DNA from: Balaenoptera acutorostrata
Taxonomy: Eukaryota > Chordata > Mammalia > Artiodactyla > Balaenopteridae
NCBI RefSeq assembly: GCF_949987535.1
Contig: NC_080068.1
Span: forward strand, 83,291,254-83,355,253
Reading direction: 5' to 3'
DNA length: 64,000 nt
Every line of letters begins with the position of its first letter. The first letter of the stretch is position 1. The notes beneath the pieces are model-generated. The model was not told where the DNA came from and did no database searches. It saw only the letters and a program-made list of their open reading frames with translations. The translations under genes were made by a program, and so were the position numbers. Below, piece after piece: positions 24,801 through 36,236 of this stretch.

Positions 24801-26228
24801 AATTTCAAGGCTGTGGTGAAAGAGTCACTTATTTAATATATTATTGTGAGCAGAAGATATTGCCAGCTTAAACTGCTACTAAATATAGTGTTTCACCAAA
24901 ATTAATTAAGTTTAAAAGTATTGTCATTGCCTGTGAATATGTCTTTTTTTTTTTTTTTTTAGTTTGTTGGTTTTTCTCCTGACTGTGATTAGGTAGAATT
25001 CTTGATATGCCTATTCACTAAAAAATGTAGATGTTTCCTCATTTTATTTTAATGTTTATATTATTAAGATAACAGACAAATAAAATAGGATATTAAATAT
25101 AGTACTTTTGTACAAAACTATTATTGTATGATATTAGTTTTAACTTTTGAGGTGAGGGACAACTTAGTAACTGAAACATGTCTAGGATCTTAAGTCATAT
25201 TGTCCTGATTTCTGATTTTCCAAATTTTACAGTTTATTAAAGAAGTGCATGGTAAAATGTTATGATAACCTCTACTGACAATGGGTAAAATGAAAAGCTC
25301 AAGGACTTTGAAGGCAAGCAAATATATTGAGTAACTATGAATTTAGATAAATTCACTCTAAGACTTTTATTTGATAATGGTTTCCAGGAGATAGTGCTAA
25401 TATTCCCTTTGTTGTGGGGAATTAAATAATGAAATAGATTATTAAGTAATTTTAATAATCTATTTTATTTCAACTTATTAATATTAGTAATTATAATGTA
25501 CAATGTATAATAAACATAAAATATATTAAAATAAAATACTAATTTATTAAAATAGATTAACATTTATTTAATAACTCAGTATCTGTGATATAAGTCAGTG
25601 TTTAACTCCTATCTATCACCTTTTCTCCCTGATCTTATATAATCATTTGACTTACAGTTTTTAGTCTGTTTTAGTTTTCACTCATTAGTTAGGTAGGCTT
25701 TTTTTTTAATTGCACAATATACCAGGCATACTTAATATCAATCAATGTAAAAGCTTATTATTGATTATTGATCATGAAATCATGGTAACTTCACTTCCTG
25801 TAACATTAAAAAAGAAAAAAATTACAGTAACAGAAGGGTAAAATGGAAGGGCAAGAAGAACTGTGTAACATATTGTTTATTAATTGCCTCCTAGACAGTT
25901 GCAAAGAAAATGATCTGACAGAGTGCCATACCATCTACTGTATTCTATATACCTAACTACTTCAGATTCTGCAAAGAGCACTGGATAAAGAGAAGTTTAG
26001 AAAGAGTGAACAAGACAATCTGAAGACTATGACATTAACATGAGAGAAAAAAAAAAAAGCCATAGTAAGGTGAAAAAGATAGGGATCTAAATGCAAATAC
26101 CTCAGTGCTGACCTTTCTTTAAAAATGTGAAAATGTGACTTAATTTTGTTTCTCTGGAAGGTTTACCAGTAATTATACTTTTAAGAATATAAATGATTAA
26201 AAAGTATTCAAGAAATAGAAAAGTCAAT
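21875..26228. other. Long AT-rich stretch, nothing recognised
   Basis: Over 4 kb without a repeat that I can name or an open frame above 66 codons, apart from an 18-T run near 24944-24961. If any conserved non-coding element exists in the window, this unmasked stretch is a natural place to look, but nothing in the bases alone shows one. Confidence 0.45.
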
Positions 26229-27137
26229 CTTCAAATTCAGTAGGAATTTCGAAGGACCTCAAATCATCAAAATGATCTTGAAAAAGCAGAGCAAAGTTGG
26301 ATGAGTCACACTCCCTGTTTTCAAAACTAACTACAAAACTATAGTTATCAAAACAGTGTGATACTGGCATAAAGATAGGTACACAGGCCACTGGAATTGA
26401 ACTAAAATCCAGAAATAAATTTAGACATGTATGGCCAGTTGATTGTACACAGGAGAGACAAGTCCATTCAAGAAAAGTCTCTGCAACAGATAGTCTGGGA
26501 CAACTGGATTCTCAAAGGCAAAAGAATGAAGTTAAACCTCTAATTCATACCATATATGAAAATTAACTCAAAATAGATCAAAGACCTAATTATAAGAGCT
26601 AAAATAATAAACTTTTAGAAGAACACATAGGTGTAAGTTCATGATCTTAGAACTTTTAAACATTAAAAACTTGTGAATCAAAGTAAATTATTAGAGTGAA
26701 AAGTGAACCTACAGAATGAAGAAAGTATTTACAAAACATATATTTGACAAGGGTTTAATATATCAAATATGTAAAGAATTCCTACAACTCAACAACAACA
26801 AAATCCAATTTAAAAAGTGGGAAAAGGACTTGAGTAGATATTTCTCCAAAGGAGATACACAAATGGCTAATGAGCACATGAAAAGATGCATAACATCATC
26901 AATCAGTAGGGAACAGAAATCAATACCACAATCATACTCATTAGGATGGCTATAATAAATAATAAATACTATTTTAACTAGAAAAAAACCACAAATAACA
27001 AAAATGTGGGAAACATGTAATCCTTATGCATCACTGATGTAATGTAAAATTGTGCACCCCCGTGGAAAACAGTTGGATGGTTCCTCAAAAAGTTAAACAT
27101 AGAATTACCACATGACCAACAATTCCACTTCTAAGTA

Positions 27138-27342
27138 CAGTTGACCCTTGAATAACTCAGGATTTAGGGGCACTGACCCCTCACACAGTCAAAAATCCAG
27201 GTATAACTTTATAATCCTTCAAACCCACAGCTGGATTCAACCAGCCACAGATTGTGTAGTACTATAGTAAGTACTTATTGAAAAAAATCCACATATAAGT
27301 GGATCTGCACAGTTCAAACACGTGTTGTTCAAGAGTCAACTG
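27138..27342 (+). mobile_element. Tigger-type (TcMar) MITE
   Basis: 205-bp palindromic element with inverted ends, 'cagttgacccttgaa' at left and 'ttcaagagtcaactg' at right, flanked by the TA target duplication at 27136-27137 and 27343-27344. No coding capacity. The structure fits the Tigger/pogo group of short non-autonomous elements; I do not give a family name. It lies inside an old L1, so it is younger than that L1. Strand is arbitrary. Confidence 0.85.
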
Positions 27343-27485
27343 TACATACCCAAAAGAAATAAAAAGAGGGAGTCAGACATTTTTATAACAGTGTTTATTG
27401 TAGTATTACTTACAATAGCCAAAAGGTGGAAATGATCCAAGTATCCATACACAGGTATATGAATAAGTGAAATGTGTAGTATATA

Positions 27486-28770
27486 TTGGGTTGGCTAAAA
27501 GGTTCGTTCGTTTTTTTTTCTGTAAGATGGCTCCAGTAGCACTTTGTTGTCTTTAACTTCATTCGAAACAATTTTGTTAGATTGTATTGACAGCTGTCAC
27601 ATCAGCATGCATTTAAAAAAAGACTTATCAAAACTGGTGAATTTTTGTGTAGCTATTTTAATATTGAAGATAGAAGAAAAGAAGCAACATTTTCGGCATA
27701 TTATACTTTATTTCAAGAAAGGTAAAAATGCACCTGAAACCCCCCAAAAAAATATTTGTGCAGTGTATGGAGAAGGTGCTGTGACTGATCGAACATGTCA
27801 AAAGTGGTTTGCAAAGTTTCGTGCTGGAGGTTTCTCGCTGGACAATGCTCCACGGTTGGGTAGACCAGTTGAAGTAGACAGCGATCAAATTGAAACAATG
27901 ACTGAGAACAATCAATGTTATACCACGCAGGAAATAGCTGACATACTCAAAATATCCAAATCAAGCGCTGAAAGTCATTTGCAGCAGCTTAGTTATGTTC
28001 ATCACTTTGATGTTTGGGTTCCATGTAAGTTAAGTGAAAAAAACCTTCTTGACCGTATTTCCGCATGTGATTCTCTACTGAAACGTAATGAAAACGTTCC
28101 GTTTTTAAAACAAATTGTGACAGCAAATGAAAAGTGGATACTGTACAATAATGTGGAACAGAAGAGATTGTGGGGCAAGCGAAATGAACCACCACCAACC
28201 ACACCAAAGGCCTGTCTTCATCCAAAGAAGGAGATGTTGTGTATATGGTGGGATTGGAAGGGAGTCCTCTATTATGAGCTCCTTCTGGAAAACCAAACGA
28301 CTAATTCCAACAAGTACTGCTCCCAGGTAGACCAACTGAAAGCAGCACTCGACAAAAAGCGTCGAGAATTAGTCAACAGAAAACGCATAATCTTCAAACA
28401 GGATAACACAAGACCACATGTTTCTTTGACGACCAGGCAAAAATTGTTACAGCTTCGCTGGGAAGTTCTGATTCATCCGCCATATTCACCATACATTGCA
28501 CCTTCGGATTTCCATCTATTTTGGTCTTTACAAAATTCTCTTAATGGAAAAAATTTCAATTCCCTGGAAGACTGTAAAAGGCACCTGGAACAGTTCTTTG
28601 CTCAAAAAGGTAAAAAGTTTTGGGAAGATGGAATTATGAAGTTGCCTGAAAAATGGCAGAAGGTAGTGGAACGAAAGGGTGAGTATGTTGTTCAATAAAG
28701 TTCTTGGTGAAAGTGAAAAATGTTTTTTATTTTTACTTAAAAAACCGAAGGCACTGTTTGGCCCACCCAA
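27486..28770 (+). mobile_element. Full-length mariner DNA transposon
   Basis: 1285-bp element flanked by TA (27484-27485 and 28771-28772). Ends are related inverted repeats: 'ttgggttggctaaaaggttc' at left and the reverse complement of 'gcactgtttggcccacccaa' at right. Between them is one long forward open frame with mariner transposase features. Both ends and the whole coding region are retained, while the catalytic change in the ORF makes autonomous movement unlikely. Related mariners with this TIR style are known from cetartiodactyl genomes. Confidence 0.95.
27544..28698 (+). CDS. Mariner transposase, open but probably inactive
   Basis: Mariner transposases bind the element's inverted ends and cut and paste it into TA sites in the nucleus, using a DD34D triad. 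The frame is open for 384 codons. The family-length part (344 codons) seems to start at residue 41, where a TTG (27664) stands in the usual start position before KIEEKK; the first 40 residues are then read-through of 5' UTR. The N-terminal helix-turn-helix DNA-binding half spans about residues 43-155, followed by the linker motif WVPCKL (158-163; usually WVPHEL). In the catalytic domain D287 and D322 are present, exactly 34 residues apart. The first aspartate is replaced by Asn at 195 (TANEKW instead of TGDEKW), and the YSPD motif is YSPY. It ends at GEYVVQ, the family's normal terminus. Identity is certain; loss of activity is inferred. No neighbour partners. Confidence 0.9.
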   Translation: MLSLTSFETILLDCIDSCHISMHLKKDLSKLVNFCVAILILKIEEKKQHFRHIILYFKKGKNAPETPQKNICAVYGEGAVTDRTCQKWFAKFRAGGFSLDNAPRLGRPVEVDSDQIETMTENNQCYTTQEIADILKISKSSAESHLQQLSYVHHFDVWVPCKLSEKNLLDRISACDSLLKRNENVPFLKQIVTANEKWILYNNVEQKRLWGKRNEPPPTTPKACLHPKKEMLCIWWDWKGVLYYELLLENQTTNSNKYCSQVDQLKAALDKKRRELVNRKRIIFKQDNTRPHVSLTTRQKLLQLRWEVLIHPPYSPYIAPSDFHLFWSLQNSLNGKNFNSLEDCKRHLEQFFAQKGKKFWEDGIMKLPEKWQKVVERKGEYVVQ

Positions 28771-29115
28771 TACATACAATGGAATAATATTCAGCTTCAA
28801 AAAGGAATGTATGATACTTCCTACAAAGGGGATAACCCTTGAAAATATTAAGTGGAATAATATATGAAAAATCTAGAATCGGCAAATTTATAGAGAAAGG
28901 CAGTTGTTTCAGGATTGCCATGGGCTGGGGTGAAGGGGTATGGGGATTTATTGCATAAGAGTTACAGAGCTTCTGTTTGGGGTGATAGAAATATTTTACA
29001 TAGTAGTGATGGTTGCATGGCATTGTGAATGTAATTAACACCACTGAACTGTACACACTAAAATGGCAAATTTTATGTTATATATATTTATCATAATAAA
29101 ATTTTAAAAAATTAA

Positions 29116-29995
29116 AAGTAGTTCAATTAAATACATTAGAAAGCTCTTTAGAGGTGAAACAAATCACATAAATTCATTGTTTCCGAAATGCTCTATAAAA
29201 CAGGAGGAAAAAAATGCTCTTGAAAAGGGAACAGTACATATACTCAGTAGCAAAAAATACAGTGGTTTATTATTTAGTTAACCATGGGTCAATGGGCCCA
29301 TGTCCTTATATAGGTATCTCAAAAACAATTCCACTCAATTTTTTTCCTGGAAGTTTCCTTTAAAGAATAATATATTCCTAATAATCTGATTGCATATCTC
29401 TATACTTTCAAGTGATGTTTTGACAACTTGGAACTTATTAATGAGTTTTGAGGCATAGTACAAGCTACTGGGAAATCACTAAAAAGAAAAAAATCACATT
29501 CTTTAGAATATAATTATTTCTAAAATCCTGATATTAACTGACCCATCATATATCTTCTAATATAATAGAATACTATTTTACCTAGTTACTGAAATATTTA
29601 TTTTAGTTCATGCCATAGTCAGTGGTCAATAAATGTTTGTTGATAAAAGTAATTTAAAGATAAAATGGCCCCTATAACAGAATATAGTTTTGTTGTCCAA
29701 AAAGCATGTCACAGAGCAATGTGAATGCTGTGGAAAGTTTTTTATGGTGCATAATTAATGACAAAATTCTAGCCAATAGATTATTTGTTGAGACTTCACA
29801 TTAAAACATAAACTACAAATATGTGTAAATCATGCCAAATGCATTAAATTCATGGAATGCATTAGATATGTCATGTCAACAGTGATGGACAGAACTCTTT
29901 TAAGACAGTAAAGAAAATGATGTTCATTAATACTTAATAGGAAAAAATGCCATTTCCAATAGTCCCTCTCTTACCTTTAAAGTTATGGTTTTCCA
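29116..29995. other. AT-rich DNA with a short L2-like scrap
   Basis: 'cagtggtcaataaatgtttgttgata' near 29620-29645 resembles the L2 3' tail in forward orientation, but it is too short to delimit. Nothing else recognised. Confidence 0.4.
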
Positions 29996-30002
29996 TAAAT
30001 AA

Positions 30003-30062
30003 ATACATACATATATACATACATCAAAGACAGATGAGATAGATAGATAGATAGATAGATAG
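30003..30062. repeat. (ATAC)n and (GATA)n microsatellite
   Basis: A short ATAC/ATAT tract at 30003-30024 followed by seven GATA-type tetranucleotides at about 30036-30062. Confidence 0.93.
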
Positions 30063-31904
30063 GGATTTAGATGTAGTTATAGATAGACAGAAATACCTTT
30101 ATGTCATCTTCTGCTCTGGTGGCAAAGAAGCTCTCAGGTTGAGATGGATAAGCCATACGTATAAAACAGGCTAGGCAGCTGAGCCATACCATGAAGGACA
30201 GATGCTCTGAAAGGGCTCCTAGGTCTGCAGTGATGCAGTGACTGTTGACTGAGTGTACAGATACACACTCACAAACCTACATGTGAATGTGAGAGTGGAT
30301 GTGAATTTACTCATGGACTAATTTGGGACTGTTTTATCCTACAGCACAATCTAGCTTAAACTGAATGACACACATACAAAGAAATATTTTTTCTATTTTT
30401 GATTTTTTTAAAATGATTCATGCATTCATCAAATTATGACTAAAATATCACTTACAGTCTCCTAGAGCTTGTTGTCTCATAAGTGCCAAATATGTGAATA
30501 TTGGAAATGAAAGCAGGTATGGACTGCTTTTATCGAATTTACATATGTATTTAGTGGGTAATTTCAAACAACTCCCTAATATGTTTGGGTCATTTATATG
30601 CTTTTCTTCAGTGCAAACAGATACTGAACAGATTCTCTTACCAGATTTTCTTGTAGAAGCTAATATGCAGACACAAGGCTTGGATATTTTTCTCTCATTT
30701 TCCTTTCCGGACATCACTCACAATCTGGGCATAAATTGTATTGCTCCTCTAAGCTTATAATTCCTAATTTTGAGATTCCAACCTCTTCTCAGATTTTATC
30801 GTAACTTTTTCTGTCCTTAATTTATTGCTAATTTCCCTATGCATATGCATGTAAAAAAGCATGTTTTGTGTATATTTGTTAAAAGGTTTGGATTTTGTAA
30901 ACCACCCTAAAGACCTTAAGGAGAAAAGCAAAATATAAAATATCATGTGTCAAAGCCAAAGTTATTGTTTGAACTTTTGCCTTCATGAAATGTCTATAAA
31001 ACTTATGAAACTGATTAAGAAAAAAACTTTGAATGCCTTTGGATAACTGTAAAAGAGACAGGAGAAATGTGGTTAAGAGCAGATGGAAGTAATCAGTCAT
31101 TTGAAAACCCAAGCATTTTAGTATTCCATCTGCAAGCCATGTAAAAACTTCTAAATAAAGGATAATATAAAAAATATTTTAAACAGCAAACCATTTGTTT
31201 TTTATACACTTGATTACTAGAAAAATTAATCTAGAGAAATCTAGCAAATATTCGGATGGTTTATATTTGTCAATATTGTAGAATATATTAAAAACCATCT
31301 TTATTTTAAGAGTTACATTTTTTTAATTATTGGAGTTTGAATGTCTCTAAGACTGCATTTTTTAAAAATAAGCAATCAACTAAACTTTTAAGAAATATTT
31401 GTTTGGCCTCGTCCCAGGAGACTCTGCACCATGGTTCTCAGTTAAGGGACTGTTGACTGACATAGGGTCTGTTTACCAATTTCCTGGAATGCCACAGTAT
31501 AAGATCTGGGATGTCATTCAATTTCCTGTAAGTTGTGCAGAGCAAAGAAAGCACAGTCTATCCCCGAGAGTAAAGGGAGAGCCATTTGTGCTTGGTGCAG
31601 ACCCTGTGCCTAGAGGCACACGTGGTTCCTCCCAGCTGCAAGCCAAGCACTGAAAATCACACCCAGTCTTCAGCACATTCATCAGGCCGTGGGAACCACT
31701 CTAGAATGTTAATGAGTGTTAATGAGTCAATGCCAGTGGGGTTTGCCAGAGTGGGGAAAGCTTCTGCCATATTCAAGGCAACCAGCAGCGCTTTCTAGGG
31801 AAGGTCTAGGAAGGAGACACCATTTCCTATGGATACCAGGGTTGTAGCAGCATATGTGTTCCTATGAAGCTCTTTAATCTAAATGTTGCTGTGGATTTTA
31901 CTTT
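30063..31904. other. Unannotated DNA
   Basis: Open frames of 88-89 codons overlap on opposite strands at 30448-30760. 31399-31800 is GC-richer with frames of 84 and 70 codons. None shows a domain, and the GC-richer part may be an unclassified repeat. Confidence 0.4.
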
Positions 31905-32240
31905 ATTCTTTAATTAAGACATGACTGATGTAAAATATCCTGTAATTTACGTGTGTACAACATAGTGATTCACAATTTTTGAAGGTTATACTCTATTTAT
32001 AGTTATTATAAAATATTGGCTAGATTCCCTGTGTTGTTCAATATATACTTGTATCTTATTCATTTTATACATAATAGTTTGCACTTTTTAATTCCCTACC
32101 CCTGTCCTGACTTTCCTCCCTTCCCTTTCCCCACTGGTGACCACTGGTTTGTTCTCCATATTTGTGAGTCTGTTTCCTTTTTATTTATTCACTAGTTTGT
32201 TTTACTTTTTGGATTCCACCTATAAGTGATATCATAAAAA
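31905..32240 (-). mobile_element. L1 3' UTR fragment, diverged
   Basis: Reverse L1 3' end: 'ttaattaagacatgactgatg' replaces the usual start, then 'ccctgtgttgttcaatatat', a pyrimidine-rich block 'cctcccttccctttcccca', 'tttgtgagtctgtttcc' and 'ggattccacctataagtga'. It is older than the copies with intact duplications, and no clear target duplication was found. Confidence 0.75.
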
Positions 32241-32801
32241 AAAACAATCAATCACAAAAAACTGATACTTTCTAATTACATCTAATTAGTTACTGTTAGT
32301 TTCTAATCACAACTCACTTTCCTTGGGGAAGAGTAAAAACAATTATGGAACAAGAGGATCTTACTTTGGAAGCATGTCTTTGCATTGCTAAAAACATTCT
32401 TGGTTATTTAGCAATAAGTCTTATGAATGAATCACAGAAGAAAAAGTGAATGAAAACAAAAAAGAAAATCTGTATTTTTTCAATTTAGTCTTAAGTTCAG
32501 ATTGAAGTCAGTACCACAAGTATTTTCACAGACAAAGCTATGAATAGCACAATTATAGCCAGAAAACCAGAAGACTATGAAAAGCATCCACCAGTTAAAA
32601 TTAGACACTCAGCCCTCTACCCTCCTCTGCACTCATTCAGGAATATGGGCTCCCCGAAAAAGTTACAGGATGTATAACTCAATAGATACACCACTTGTTG
32701 CTGGTCAATGCATCCACCTCTGGTTGGATTTCCTACTAATGTCCACTCATCTAGTCTCATTTAATATGTCCTCTACATATGCTCTGCACATGTTCTGGAG
32801 T
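32241..32801. other. Unannotated DNA
   Basis: Sequence between two L1 fragments. The 109-codon frame at 32577-32906 runs into the next L1 and is not considered a gene. Confidence 0.4.
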
Positions 32802-32816
32802 AAGATGTATCTCTTT

Positions 32817-33851
32817 TTTTTTTTGCCTATATATATTTTTTTCAGATTATCTTACATTATAGGTTATTATAAGATATTTAATATAGTTCCTTGTGCTGTA
32901 CAGTAAATCCTTGTTGCTCATCTACTTTACGTACAATAGTTTGTATCTGTTAATACTATACTCCTAATTTATCCCTTCCCCCTCTCTTTCACCTTTGGTA
33001 ACCATAAATTTGTTTTCTAAGTCTGTGAGTCTGTTTCTTTTTTGTATATAGATTCATTTGTATTATTTTTTAGATACCATTTAAAATTGTGTCAAAAAAA
33101 CCAAAAAAATTAAAAGTAAACTTAACCAAGGAAGTGAAAGACCTATATGCTGAAAACTAGAAAACACTGATAAAGGAAACTGAAGATGATTCAAAGAAAT
33201 GGAAAGATATCCCATGCTCTTGGATTGGAGGAATTAATATTTTTAAAATGGCCATACTACCTAAATCAAGCTTAGATTTAATGCAATCCCTATCAAAACA
33301 CCTGTGACATTTTTCACAGAACTAAAACAAATAATGCTAAAATTTATATGTAACCACAAAACCCAGAATTGCCAAAGCAATCCTGAGGAAAAAGAACAAA
33401 GGTGGAGGCATAACCCTTCCAGACTTCAGACAATACTATAAAACTATGGTAATCAAAACAGCATGGTATGGGCACAAAAACAGACATATAGATTAATGGA
33501 ACAGAATAGAGCATCCAGAAAGAAACCCATACACCTACGGTCAATTAATTTATGACAAAGGAGGCAAGACTATACAATGGAGAAAAGACAGTCTCTTTAG
33601 CAAGTGGTGTTGGGAAAGGTGGACAGCTACATGTCAATCAATGAAATTAGAATACTCCCTCATACCATGTACCAAAATAAACTCGAAATTGTTTAAAGAC
33701 CTAAATATAAGACATGACACCATAAAACTCCTAGAAGAGAACATAGGCAAAACCTTCTCAGACATAAATCATAGCAATATTTTCTTTGATCAGTCTCCCA
33801 AGGCAAAACAGATAAAAGCAAAAATAAACAAATGGGACCTAATCAAACTTA
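32817..33851 (-). mobile_element. L1 copy with large 5' inversion (twin priming)
   Basis: The left part (32817 to about 33080) is reverse L1 3' UTR behind a T-run. The right part (about 33081-33851) is forward L1 ORF2, with 'ggaaagatatcccatgctc', 'atggccatactacctaaa' and 'gacaaaggaggcaagacta'. The 15-bp direct repeat aagatgtatctcttt (32802-32816 and 33852-33866) encloses both, so they are one insertion. Its poly(A) end is at the left, so overall orientation is reverse. The 3' terminus is also short: the T-run joins directly to a TA-rich site about 80-100 bp upstream of the usual L1 end. The residual ORF2 frame at 33641-33889 is a relic. Confidence 0.87.
33081..33851 (+). pseudogene. Inverted L1 ORF2 fragment (reverse transcriptase C-terminal side)
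   Basis: Translation in patches gives ORF2-like peptides such as NKWDLIKLK near the right end (33827 onward). The part covers the region after the reverse transcriptase core and ends before the Cys-rich C-terminus. Stops and frame shifts break it into pieces, the longest being 82 codons. It is non-functional because of truncation, inversion and stops. Confidence 0.75.
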
Positions 33852-34414
33852 AAGATGTATCTCTTTATTTGGTGTCCTCGTTGCACTGACTTTCACACTC
33901 ATGAAGTTTCAGAGTTGGTACTAATAAGTTTCTTTTCCATCTCTGGATCTTAATAAGTAAAGACCACAAACATTATATTTTCAGAGGGATCTGCTGACAC
34001 TATATGTTCTAATCAACTGATAGTATGTGGGACAAGGAAAAACTATATCCCCACTCATTGCTTTACTGAATATTTTTGTGGTCCTTATCTTTCTTTACTT
34101 GCATGGAGTCCTTTTCTTTCTTATTTTAGTTGTTTAAGGATCAGTGGTCTTGATATTTGAATTCCAAATGTGAAAGAACAAGCCCAAAATGTCAATATTA
34201 GTTTCCTCTTTCCCTTACAGATAATATAAATTATGAATTTCAACTTCAATACAAACCATATTTTTTCCAAATTTAGATCATATGATTCAATTTTCTCTTA
34301 TGTAACAACATAAGATTAATCAGATAAAACTGACCAATTAGGATGTTAACTTGATAATTATTCAATTAGTTATAAATAAAAAGTAAATTTTATGTATATA
34401 CTTAATTGATTTTT

Positions 34415-34434
34415 TTAAGTATATATATACTTAA
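34415..34434. repeat. Perfect 20-bp AT palindrome
   Basis: ttaagtatatatatacttaa equals its own reverse complement. A partial second copy, ttaagtatatatatgg, follows at about 34449. It could form a hairpin or cruciform. No function can be inferred. Confidence 0.8.
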
Positions 34435-34866
34435 TAAATAATTTTTTATTAAGTATATATATGGTGAAATACATATACTACACATAATTCATTGGAATAA
34501 TAGTATATGGAATATAGAAATTATTTAAACCTGGATTTCATTCTTTAATTCATTCTCCATTCCTAAGAACACGTGACCAATAATCAGATGAAATTTTAAA
34601 ATGCACTATTTTTAAGTTAAATTTCTGGAGCTATAAAACACACCAGAACTGTTGGGTATAGGTATGGTGTTTTGTTTGTGTGTTACAAGGAGTTTGAGAA
34701 GGGATTGACTGCTTCCATTGACCTAATTCACTGAACAATAATTAAGTAATTAAATTTCACCCTACTGAATATGTAGACAAGCAAGTAGTATTTGTTCAGG
34801 TATCAGATGAGTCTCTGACCTAATGAAATTACTTGGAGATTTTAATGGGCGACAGAACTATGTCTT

Positions 34867-34895
34867 AAAACAAACAAACAGACAAACAAACAAAA
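34867..34895. repeat. (AAAC)n microsatellite
   Basis: Seven tetranucleotide units, one with a G substitution (acagac). Confidence 0.9.
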
Positions 34896-35424
34896 CTCAG
34901 ACTCCAAGCCCTCAAAAAAAGAAAAAAAAAATTAAAAAAGGAGTAAAAGAAAGGTAAATGAGTGAACTATCTATTGCTGTTGTTAAGGATGAGTAAAATG
35001 TAATCCCTGTTGCATATACTGACAACATCAGATCAAGTAAAAGGCCAGATTTACAAGGGAATTGAGTGTATTTACAAAGGTACTTGTAACAGAAACCTCT
35101 AATTATAGAGAAGGGCTTTAGTTTTCAAAGGCACTCTGAAAGCAGGGAAATCTGTAATTGCTTTGCAGAGTAGTTCAAACCGCTGAGGCAGCATTGTGAA
35201 TTCAGTATAAAGCTGAGCAATACTTTACAGAATGAAACAGTACCAAATTGGTTGTTAACACAAGCTGGCCTCAGAAACAACCTAATACTAAAATTCTAAA
35301 AACTGTGAGGACCATAGTAAATGGTAGGGGGGAAAAACTTGCAAAATGTATTTATGTTCTCTTATAAATCAGTTTGAAAATTGGAAAATATCCATAAATA
35401 CATTTTTCTAAACAGCATCCATCT

Positions 35425-35610
35425 AATTCACTGGTTCTCACTTTTTGATGTGCATAAACGTCATCTAGGAAACCAGATAAAATTTAGACTTCAAGCCTCC
35501 TCACTCCAAGAAATGTGGATTAGCAGGTTTGGAATGGAACAAAATCCCTGCATTTTTACTGAGCACACCATGTGAATCTTAGATCTCACTTTGAAAACCT
35601 CTGCTAATCA
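35425..35610 (+). repeat. MER5-type hAT-Charlie MITE
   Basis: The ends 'cactggttctcactttttg' and 'ctcactttgaaaacctctg' are the MER5 inverted ends. The internal 'gtgcataaacgtcatctag' and 'ccctgcatttttactgag' are diverged from the consensus. The 64-codon frame at 35381-35575 is a by-product. Strand is arbitrary because the element is nearly palindromic. Confidence 0.68.
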
Positions 35611-36218
35611 CTTCAGCACGTAACAGGGAAAGAGAAAACAGCATCAAAAATCAACAAAGTAGTTTTTTTCTTAAAATGCATAGATATCATTTGTTATAGG
35701 GCTTATATTAGGGGGAAAACAGACTAATCACAGAAGTGGCATAAGTGGAATTAATGACGTTTGTTCCTTGGATCAGATACCTATGTTATCTATACATCAT
35801 TATAAAAACGTCCTAACGTTAAAATATCAAGAGATAGTTCTAAGACAGCATTTCACCTGACAATGACACAAATCAAAGATAATCTAATAAAGGTAGCAAG
35901 GGGAATGACACACCATCTTGCCTATATACTTAAATAGTAGATATATGCTGTTTTATTCGAGGGTTGCTTTTTTTTTTTTTTTTGGACTAGTTTTATTTTA
36001 TTATACTGTATTTAGTTTCTGAAAGATTTCTAGGATTTAACCAAGAATAAATAACAAGGAATGTTGCTTTTTTCTAAGTTGTCTTGAGGAAAACACATTT
36101 GCAATTGACATTTTTTGCATTCATATGGTGAAATCTCAGTTTCCCCAGTGTCCATTTTGCAATTGTAGTGATAGAGTCACAAAACACATACCTTTCTTCC
36201 TATATTAGACATGGAAAT
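35611..36218. other. Unannotated DNA
   Basis: Includes a T-run of about 17 at 35968-35984. No repeat or gene recognised. Confidence 0.45.
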
Positions 36219-36236
36219 AAGAAATTATTATGTTTT

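Larger units (their letters stand above)
26230..29115 (+). mobile_element. Old L1 (L1M type) 3' half, interrupted twice
   Basis: Forward ORF2 3' region to poly(A). Landmarks are 'aactacaaaactatagttatc', 'cagtgtgatactggcataaag', 'caaatggctaatgagcacatg', 'ttaggatggctat' and, after both insertions, 'tacaatggaataatattcagc', with a 3' UTR ending near the A-rich tail at 29100. The ORF2 reading frame is destroyed by stops and indels; the 79-codon frame at 26716-26955 is a relic of it. A Tigger-type MITE sits at 27138-27342 and a mariner at 27486-28770. Removing each with one TA restores L1 continuity. Confidence 0.85.
33867..35424. other. AT-rich DNA with low-complexity patches
   Basis: Contains an AT palindrome at 34415-34434 and an (AAAC)n tract at 34867-34895 followed by an A-rich region to 34935. 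No gene or named repeat. Confidence 0.45.
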
